A DNA stretch of 64,000 nucleotides from Dichetophora obliterata. Lineage: Eukaryota; Arthropoda; Insecta; Diptera; Sciomyzidae. The translations under genes and the position numbers were made by a program. Under the pieces are notes generated by a model, which was not told where the DNA came from, searched no databases, and saw only the letters and a program-made list of their open reading frames with translations. Of this stretch, positions 57,415-64,000 are shown in pieces. How positions within the stretch are numbered: the first letter of the stretch is position 1; each line of letters begins with the position of its first letter. Where the stretch lies: assembly GCA_963920525.1 (NCBI GenBank), contig OY986437.1:58486830-58550829 (forward strand), in the 5' to 3' direction.

Positions 57415-58455
57415 AGGTTTGCTATTTTAAAATTAGTAGACAAACACTTGCGCTCGCAAATTATTGAATTATCAAAATTCGTGCTCTGTGAGAAATGTGT
57501 TTCGCAAATTACGTCCATTTTATGGTCGTCATAATCGACCCACCGAACAGGCTATTCAAGCTATTGATACCAAATTCCGCATCAGTTTCACTTTATTGGA
57601 CATTCATCCACCAACCCGTATGCGGAGAGTGCCAAGGAGAATATTGCTGCTGTATAGGTCAGCGTCAATGAAGATCTCGATATGTCTATTCGTGGCCGTT
57701 GTAAACAATTGGGCTTGTGTTATCCAACCACCTGGAAGATTCTACGTAAGGACCTCGGTATGAAACCATATAAAATACAGCTGGTGCAAGAACTGAAGCC
57801 AGGAGACCTACCACAACGTCGTTTGTTTGATGAATGGACCTAAGAAAAATTGGATGAAGATACACTTTTTTATCGAGAAATTGTCTTCAGCGACGAAGCT
57901 CATTTTTGGCGCAATGCGTACGTGAACAAAATTGTTCTGAAAAGCAGCTAGCGGCAGCTCAAGAGCTACCATTGCAGTCTGGAAAATGCACTGTTTGGTG
58001 CGGTTTGTGGGCCGGTGGTATCACTAGACCGGACTTTTTCAAAAATAATGAAAACCGCAACGTTACTATCAATGAAGCACGGTAACTTGAGATGAATACC
58101 GACTTTATTGCCCAAAATGGAAGAATTGGACTTGGTTGGCATATCATGTGAATTCAACAAGACGGTGCCATATGCCGCACGGTACGTGATACCATGGACC
58201 TATTGAGAGGCGAGTTTGGTGAGCAATTACTCTCACGTTTTGAAGCAGTCCACTGGCCGCCAAGATCATGCGATTTGACCCCACAAGACTATTTTTTGTG
58301 GGCCTACGTGAAGTTTCTCGTGTGCAGTGACAACCCAGCCACAATTTCAGACCTGGAAGACAACATTACAGCTGCCATTGGTGAGTAACCGACCAAAATG
58401 CTGGAAAAAATTTGCCAAAATTGGAGGTTACAAAATTGGATTAAAAAGTAAATGG
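57415..58455 (+). pseudogene. mariner-like transposase relic, copy A
   Basis: Tc1/mariner-superfamily transposase of the type with KLRPFYGRHNRPTEQ in the N-terminal HTH region (about 57490-57550) and HPPTRMRRV after it. Next come a Ser/Arg linker, LVQELKPG (about 57785) and IVFSDEAHFW (about 57880-57910) with the first catalytic Asp. QQDGAICRT (about 58150) carries the second, and WPPRSCDLTPQDYFLWAYVK (about 58254-58313) the third. It ends with a region like LEDNITAAIGE. An in-frame TAA follows EWT (57841), and several frameshifts and small deletions separate the blocks. All three catalytic Asp codons survive but not in one frame. A relative on the opposite strand is at 62728-63635. Confidence 0.85.
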
Positions 58456-58564
58456 CAGGCATAATGCATCGTTCCATATAAATATTTCATTCACTATTGT
58501 AAACTTTCTGTTTTTTTTTTAATTCTTAAAAACCAAAACACAGAGCGTATATTAAACAGAGGAG

Positions 58565-58797
58565 TCAGTTCGAAGTTCACTCAATTTACATAGCACAATC
58601 GTCAGGAGGATAGAAGATCAAAAGAAAAATAATTATGCTTTTGCCTCAGCAGCTGTTTTATGCGCTGCTATAGAAAAGTAGAGGCAACGTCAAAACGAAC
58701 ACTGAGGCAAAGCATAATTATTTTTGTTTCTTTCTTCTATCCTTCGTACGCTTATATAATGAAAATTGAGTGGAAGAGTATTCAAAGTCGAACTGAG
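58565..58797. mobile_element. 233-bp hairpin MITE
   Basis: Arms of about 95 bp: GTCAGTTCGAAGTTCACTCA (left) and the complement of GAGTATTCAAAGTCGAACTGA (right outer part). The inner part is AGAAAAATAATTATGCTTTT with GCCTCAG, mirrored by CTGAGGCAAAGCATAATTAT. The loop is about 45 bp. No coding. Confidence 0.75.
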
Positions 58798-60171
58798 ACC
58801 TTCCCGCTTGTAAAAATTTGTCGGTGATGACATTGTAATGCAGAACTGTAAGTGGAAACGAAATTTGGCTTGAGCTCACATAAGTTCCTTTTCATTGTCA
58901 AAGCAACAGTTCGATTTTATTCGTCTGTGTAGCAAAATCGTGTTTTCTAACAGGAAGTCTTGCAGTAAAGTGTTTTTGTGAGAACTATTAATCTTCATTT
59001 TTAACAAGCAGAACAAAGCAAAGAACAAAGCAGAACAAAGTTTTATATATAAAATAAAGCATTATCAAACATTAACTCTGAAGTGCTAGATAAAAGGTAA
59101 TAACTTCGTTCATTAAATTGTAAAAATTATTGTTGAAATAATTTGTGGCGTCATTTGCTTTTATTTACTTTTGTTTGCTTCTTTTCGGTGTTTTCTCTTT
59201 CATTTTCGTTTTGTTTTTGGCGTAGAGAGGATTGTCGTTCAATTTGTTTGTGTTCTCTCCAATTTTGTGCGTAATTTTTTTTTTGTTTTCTCCTATCTTG
59301 TGCATACTTCGGAGGCCCCGCAGCTACATTAAGAAATAGTTGGTTACATCATGTGTCCATTTACCACTGGGTCTGTTTAATTTACTCTCTGAGACCAAAT
59401 GCTTAAAAAATTGCACGTTACAATATACAAATTATAATACGAATACAGAGCGAAGTTAAGTTTTTTAGTCGAAAAATCTCGAAGCAACAAGGTAATTGAT
59501 CACCACTACCTGGTGTCTTTGGAAGACTTTTCTTCCAAAGTCTAATAATATAATAATAAATCTACGAGATTGAAAAATTATAAAATAATATAAGAATAGA
59601 TTATTTGTTTGTTATATATTATTATTGCATATTATTTTTCCATCAGTTTTTGAAAGTTTGTGTTTAAAGTTTAAAGTTTTTACAAAATTTACCTATAAAA
59701 CAAAATTAACATAAGAGTCAACTATTTCAAACTTACCAACTACGAAAACAATGATTGCTTATATGAAAAAGAGTTGCGTTTGTGCATTATAAAATGTAAG
59801 TAAATACTTATAAAAGAACTAAGCATCGCTTCCTCATATTATTCGTTTGGGTATACGACAACTACTCGGTACGATTTAAATAATCGTATTTAAATCTGGC
59901 ACACAAACTTACGTGACACTGCCTGCAGACTGAAAGCTTTTTAGCGACGCCAGAATTTATATACGTATACCAGCCTGAAAAAGCTTTTAGCTCGAGAGCT
60001 AGTTTTTAGCATCACTGATCTGTACTATTAATAAAATTTAAGTGAACAGTTTTTGTTCCGGGTAAACTCCAAAAGTACTGGGACGAGTTGTTTGAAAAAA
60101 GTTTTAAAATACCTCTTTAAGGGGTATTTTGTTTTCAAAGTTTTAATAATAAGTATTTAATGAAAGTATTA
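58798..60171. other. Non-coding
   Basis: Contains a short AACAAAGCAGAACAAAG-type direct repeat near 59010-59040 and a TTTGGAAGACTTTTCTTCCAAAG hairpin (two halves, about 59517-59541). No gene recognised. Confidence 0.4.
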
Positions 60172-60173
60172 TA

Positions 60174-62388
60174 CAGTAGACTCTCACCAGAAATTAGAAC
60201 CTGCCATTTCAATGTATTGCACGCTACGAAATAAGAACAAAAGGTTCTAATTTCTGGACGTTTTTCTATTTACTAAATTCTTAACTGTCCAAAAATCCAT
60301 TTCAATGTATTGAACGCTCTGACCTGTGGTTCTAATTTCTGCACGTTTCTTTATTTTATTAAGTTCATAAGTGATCTTTGCTCATTGATATAAATATAAA
60401 AAGGGGAATTACCGAATTATGCGTGGTATGTATGCCCATATTCATATTTGGGTCAGTTGAAAACGTAACGTCGAAAAGGAAACTTGTTTATATAAACGCG
60501 TGAAAATTTCAAAAAATGTCCAATTAACGTAAAAAAATACCTTATCTTTGGATAATAAAATGAAAAATTAAAGAGGCTTAATGAAGGCGTACATGGAAGT
60601 CATTTTGCTTAAGATTTCAATGTAACAAAATCTGCCATCAGCTATATAAAATCAAAGAAAAAAGAAATAATTGATGCTGTCGATGCGGTGTTGGCACCTA
60701 CCAAGAAGAGAAAAAAATTTTACATGGCGCTGAATATCCAGAGATGGAAAGGCGTGTTTATGAGTGGTTTCTAAATCAGCGAGAAAAGAAGAACACACTG
60801 ACTGGACCTCTATTAAGAGCAAAAGCTTAGGCAATTTTTAGTAAAATGTATCCTGATAAGAATGAAAATGCATTTAATGTTAGTGATGGATGGTTTTCTC
60901 AATTTAAAAACCGATTTGGAATTCGTTAGCTAAGAATTGGTAGCGAAATACTGTCTTGTGCTGTTGGTGAGGTCTCTCCATTTCTTCATAGATTTCGTGC
61001 AAAAGTGGCGGAAATGGGGTTAATGGAAACCCAAATATATAATGCTGATGAAAGTGGACTATTTTTCCGTTGCTTACCAAATAAAACATTCGTCGCTGCT
61101 TGTGAAAAAATGGCTCAAGGATATTAAATTCAAAAAGACCGCATTTCATCTTTACTAGGCGCTAATTCTGATGACTTGCAAAAATTAAAGCCAATAGTTA
61201 TCGGAAAAGCAAAAAAACCAAGCTGTTTCAAGGTATTAAATAACCAACTTCATTATGACTCTTCGAAGAATACATGGATGACTTCTTGGATTTTTCATGA
61301 ATTGTTTCACAATATATTTATCAAAGAAGTGTGTTTAGCTGGTTTTTCTTAGTTTCATGTTTAAAGTTTTTCGTTTTGCAGATCGTCCGATTCTCTGAAG
61401 AAAATAATATTCCACCGAAAGCTCTACTGCTTGTGGATAATTGTTCTGCTCATGCACCAATTCAGAATCTTCAAAGTGAAGATGGAAACACAATTGCCTA
61501 TTTCCTGCCGCCAAATGCCACAGCTGATGTCCAGCCAATGTACCAAAATCAAATAAAATTGACCAAACTCATTTACAGAAGTAAGTTACTTGCTCGGTTA
61601 ATTGGTGAAGGAGGTGAAGTAGATAAGCCTTAAAAACGCCATTCAATTCGGGATGCAATTATATTTTTGAAGCAAGCTTGGGACGAGGTACCACAAACAG
61701 TATTAAAAAATTCTTGGTCGAAGTTGTTAAATTTGAACTCTGACCAATATGAGAGCGATGACGATTTGCCACTAACCCAATTGCGTCAAAACAATCAAGA
61801 TTACAATGCACTTCTCCAAGTAAATCTAGATCTTTTGGCAGAAATTATTCCATAATTAGTACAAATGAAATCGAAAATTGGAATGACGATGTCTTTAATG
61901 ATGGATCTGATGCAGAAGAGAGTGGTGATGGGGCCCCAGATGGCAGTCTACCCTATGTTATCAATTTCACGCCCGTTATCCCTCACTTGAAAGCGTAAAT
62001 AATATTATAAAATGGTGCAATAACAGTGATGTTTTTTCTGGTAAACACATGTATAATCTTTTGAGCAGTCGTAACGACATCATTGTTTCCAATTTGAATA
62101 AATCAAAAACAAACATTAGAGACTATATGTTAAAAAAGCATTGAAGCGTTATTGAAAAAACTAATAATATGGGAGAAAAGTTTTTTGAGTTGTTCTTTTT
62201 TGTCTAAGAATTATATGAACTTTATGTTAAAAAACATATTATATTAATAAACAAAAATTCTTTTGTTTTAATATAAATTTGTTTTAACCAGTCTGTGTCT
62301 GTGAAATAAATACGTCCACGAATTAGAACATTTCAGAAATTAGAATCACCCGTGGAACAAAGTGGTTCTAATTTGTGAGAGTCTACTG
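60174..62388 (+). mobile_element. Tigger/pogo element with complete ends
   Basis: 2215 bp. The ends CAGTAGACTCTCAC and GTGAGAGTCTACTG are perfect 14-bp inverted repeats that continue with AATTAGAACC/GGTTCTAATT after a small offset. TA flanks both sides (60172-60173 and 62389-62390). Subterminal GGTTCTAATTTCTG motifs repeat inside the left end (about 60250 and 60331), with counterparts at the right. It carries one decayed transposase (60540-61855). CAGT-type ends with a TA duplication and this transposase define the pogo/Tigger group. Confidence 0.93.
60540..61855 (+). pseudogene. Tigger-type transposase, broken
   Basis: DDE transposase with a CENP-B-like DNA-binding N-terminus. Blocks in order are an HTH region with SAISYIKSKKKEIIDAVD (about 60630-60680) and YPEMERRVYEWFLNQREK (about 60730-60790). 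A second DNA-binding half, with FNVSDGWFSQFKNRFGIR, ends at a stop (60928-60930). The core starts QIYNADESGLFFRCLPNK (about 61035-61085). Then come SSLLGAN and KPIVIGKAKKPSCFKVLNNQ (about 61190-61240), KNTWMTSWIFHE, and a gap with extra sequence. ALLLVDNCSAHAP (about 61420-61460) and YFLPPNATADVQPM follow. The third catalytic Asp, expected right after QPM, is Tyr (TAC at 61541-61543). The tail includes QAWDEVP and ends at 61855. Several stops and shifts make it inactive. Confidence 0.88.
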
Positions 62389-62390
62389 TA

Positions 62391-62727
62391 TTATTTAAGA
62401 AACCATCCCAGATGTCAAGCATTGCTTAATCGTTTTCTTTTCATTTCTTTGTGTTGAGAGGGTTTTAGTAAACTCCATGCTGCTCTCTACTACTACTCTC
62501 TTTTTATCTAATAAAGAGCAACAAAACAAAATCAGATGAGCCACGAGCAGCGTTGCCATATGGTCCGATATATCAGATATGTTACGATTTTAATACTTGA
62601 ATCCGGCATTCCGATATTTGACCAAAATTCTTCAAAATGTTACGATTTCAGAAAAAGTAGATCCGACGTCTGATTTTGCACGTATTTTTATAAACGATCT
62701 TTATTGGATAGAAAATTTTATGAAATT
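62391..62727. other. Non-coding, dispersed repeat copy
   Basis: About 62395-62520 repeats 39595-39725 in the same orientation (CATTGCTTAATCGTTTTCTT). The Tigger element inserted at its left edge. GTTGCCATATGGTCCGATAT follows near 62554. No gene. Confidence 0.45.
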
Positions 62728-63635
62728 AATGTCTTAATATGATTTCCACCATGTGGCCGCCACGGCTGGCGCGTACAAGGCGCAATCTGGAACACCAATT
62801 TTTACAAACTTTTCGCAGCATTTGCGGCCGTATCTCGCCGATAACTCTTCGAATGTTGATTTCCAGGTGTTCAATTGTTTGTGGTTTATCGACGTAGACA
62901 AGTGACACTAGCGCCTGCTGTGTGGCATATGGCTCCGTCCTGTTGGAACCACATATTAGCAAGATTAATGCCAGCTAATTGAGGTATGAAAAAACTTCGA
63001 ATCATGTTTCTATACCGTTCACAATTGACAGTAACATTCTGACCATCATCGTTTTTGAAGACATATGGGCCAATGACCCCGCCAGCCCATAAAGCGCACC
63101 AAACAGTCATTTTCTGTAAATGCAATGGTGTTTCGAGAAAATCTTGTGGATGTTCCTCACTCCAAATTCCATGGAAATTCAAAATCTATATCAATTTGTG
63201 CTTCAGCCCATTCGCCGAATTGGCGGCACATACGATGGTCGTTTGGCTTTAGTTCCTGCACAAGTTGAATCTTGAAAGGTTTTTAGCCAAGATCTTTTCG
63301 TAAAATCTTTCATAAAGTGGAAGGACATAGCCCCAGTTGCTGAGAACGGCGACGAACTGATTGATTAGGATCATCTTCAATGCTTTCCTATACAGCGGCT
63401 ACAGATTCTTCAGTTCGGCGTCTTCCACTGTTCGGCGTCCAACGGGATACACATTATCAGTAATAGTAAATAAGGTCCGAAAACGATCTATTGTTCTTCG
63501 AATTAGCAGTTCTGAAGGACGATTATGTACGCCATAAAATGGACGAAATGCACGATTAGTTTGACGAACAGAACTATTATTTTGTTTAAAAATTTCCACA
63601 ATTTGCACGCTTTGCTCTGGTGTAAGTCAATCCAT
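62728..63635 (-). pseudogene. mariner-like transposase relic, copy B
   Basis: Same family as the relic at 57415-58455. On minus the start ATG (about 63633) is followed at codon 3 by a stop, then LTPEQSVQIVEIFKQNNSSV and AFRPFYGVHNRPSE (HTH region). The region between about 63400 and 63200, which should contain the first catalytic Asp, is too damaged to read. The segment 63182-62886 keeps GIWSEEHPQDFLETPLH, MTVWCALWAGGVIGPYVFKN, NVTVNCERYRNMI and FQQDGAICHTA (second Asp). The stretch that should carry the third Asp (the DLTPxDYFLW block) is deleted. The C-terminus resumes at VYVDKPQTIEHLEINIRRVI and ends ASRGGHMVEI at 62728. Inactive. Confidence 0.87.
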
Positions 63636-63639
63636 AATA

Positions 63640-63788
63640 AAATGTCAACGCAAACTAAACAAAAAGCAACTATCAGCTGTTAAATGGGTGGTCAAATAAA
63701 ACAGCAAAAAACACCCTTTACATATATTTATATGAAAAGAACAAAATTAGTATAATAAAATTGATGGAAACTTAAAAAAAAAAAAGAT
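63640..63788. other. Short non-coding spacer
   Basis: Probable 5' end of the mariner-like copy B. GCTGTTTTATTTGACCACCC (minus, about 63685) may belong to its terminal region. Confidence 0.35.
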
Positions 63789-63809
63789 GCGATGGTACTT
63801 CTGCATTTC

Positions 63810-64000
63810 CAATAATGAGAAAATTTATTTTGAATTCTTGAGCTTACCGAATTCCTCAGCTAACGTTGAGCGAACTTTTAGTCAAATAAATATTAATAAG
63901 ACTCAAGATCGCAACAGATTAGAGTTAGACACAATGGAAGGAACTCTGCATACAAAAGATTATGTGCGTATGAAATCTTTTTACTGTTTTAGTCTTGAAA
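63810..64000 (+). pseudogene. hAT transposase C-terminal domain, cut by window edge
   Basis: The frame around 63837-64000 encodes the hAT-family dimerisation region: FEFLSLPNSSANVERTFSQI, then NKTQDRNRLELDTMEGTLHT. This closely follows the hAT C-terminal signature (LSLPHSSANVERxFSQ and a KTxxRNRL block). The domain normally helps hAT transposases oligomerise. The frame is open to the window end, so the stop lies outside. Upstream, beyond a poly-A run at about 63774-63785, no more transposase is readable, which suggests truncation. It could equally be the 3' exon of a domesticated hAT gene; the window does not decide. Confidence 0.75.

Noticed and set aside
1..64000. Prokaryotic or phage origin
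   Set aside because: No ribosome binding sites, operons or long genes. Splice donor, SINE, LINE, errantivirus, mariner, piggyBac-type and hAT signatures are all those of an insect nuclear genome.

Overview
The window looks like a piece of a higher-fly (Diptera, Brachycera) nuclear genome. It is strongly AT-rich, has no operons or bacterial-type genes, and is packed with insect-type transposable elements (TEs). The only host coding exon I recognise is on the minus strand at 6913-7042. It has a fly-type start context (CAACATG), encodes an eh1/octapeptide-type repressor motif (YSIDQILG) and ends at a GTAAGT splice donor. From memory this matches the N-terminus of the homeobox gene homeobrain (hbn). 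The rest of that gene would lie beyond position 1, so 1-6906 would be its first intron and everything above about 7.4 kb its upstream flank. I cannot name the species.

Layout. 1-6906: intron with a palindromic MITE (non-autonomous DNA element with terminal inverted repeats, TIRs), a tRNA-derived SINE (minus) and a Tc1-type transposase relic. 6913-7042: hbn exon 1. 8.6-9.8 kb: nested MITEs carrying a second copy of the same SINE (plus). 11-13 kb: a second SINE type and two non-LTR retrotransposon (LINE) tails. 13.3-14.5 kb: a TATA/initiator pair followed by a 19-copy minisatellite of 59-61 bp units. 16.5-17.4 kb: a hAT-type element with a perfect 8-bp target-site duplication (TSD), carrying a piggyBac-type MITE. 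18.9-19.7 kb: a long hairpin element. 19.7-19.9 kb: a cyclophilin retropseudogene. 20.1-23.2 kb: a mariner relic split by a 2.37-kb hAT-type element. 23.8-25.2 kb: a 1.4-kb hairpin element. 25.9-27.4 kb: foldback repeats. 28.3-33.06 kb: a pogo-like element with intact ends, containing its own broken transposase, a LINE fragment (itself holding a 143-bp MITE) and a 950-bp MITE. 33.2-38.6 kb: two copies of a roughly 1-kb element that encloses a tRNA-like segment, plus an inverted-repeat element. 40.2-40.8 kb: a small hAT MITE. 41.3-49.3 kb: a structurally complete gypsy-group errantivirus-like LTR element on the minus strand. 52.3-55.3 kb: a nearly full-length LINE open reading frame. 55.9-58.8 kb: MITEs and a mariner-like relic. 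60.2-62.4 kb: a Tigger-type element with complete ends. 62.7-63.6 kb: a second mariner-like relic. 63.8-64.0 kb: a hAT transposase C-terminus running off the edge.

The LTR element is the youngest large insertion. Its two 473-bp LTRs appear identical and it is flanked by a perfect 6-bp TTTAGT duplication. It keeps a primer binding site matching tRNA-Ser(GCT), a polypurine tract and an AAATTTT slip site in the gag/pol overlap. Even so, gag, pol and env each carry a break. The remaining genes do not form a pathway: apart from hbn exon 1 every recognisable protein is a transposase, a reverse transcriptase, a retroelement protein or a retropseudogene. I did not find a convincing new multi-gene system. 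The noteworthy content is the nested TE architecture, the tRNA-derived SINEs, the long hairpin elements, the promoter-linked minisatellite and the intact-but-broken errantivirus.
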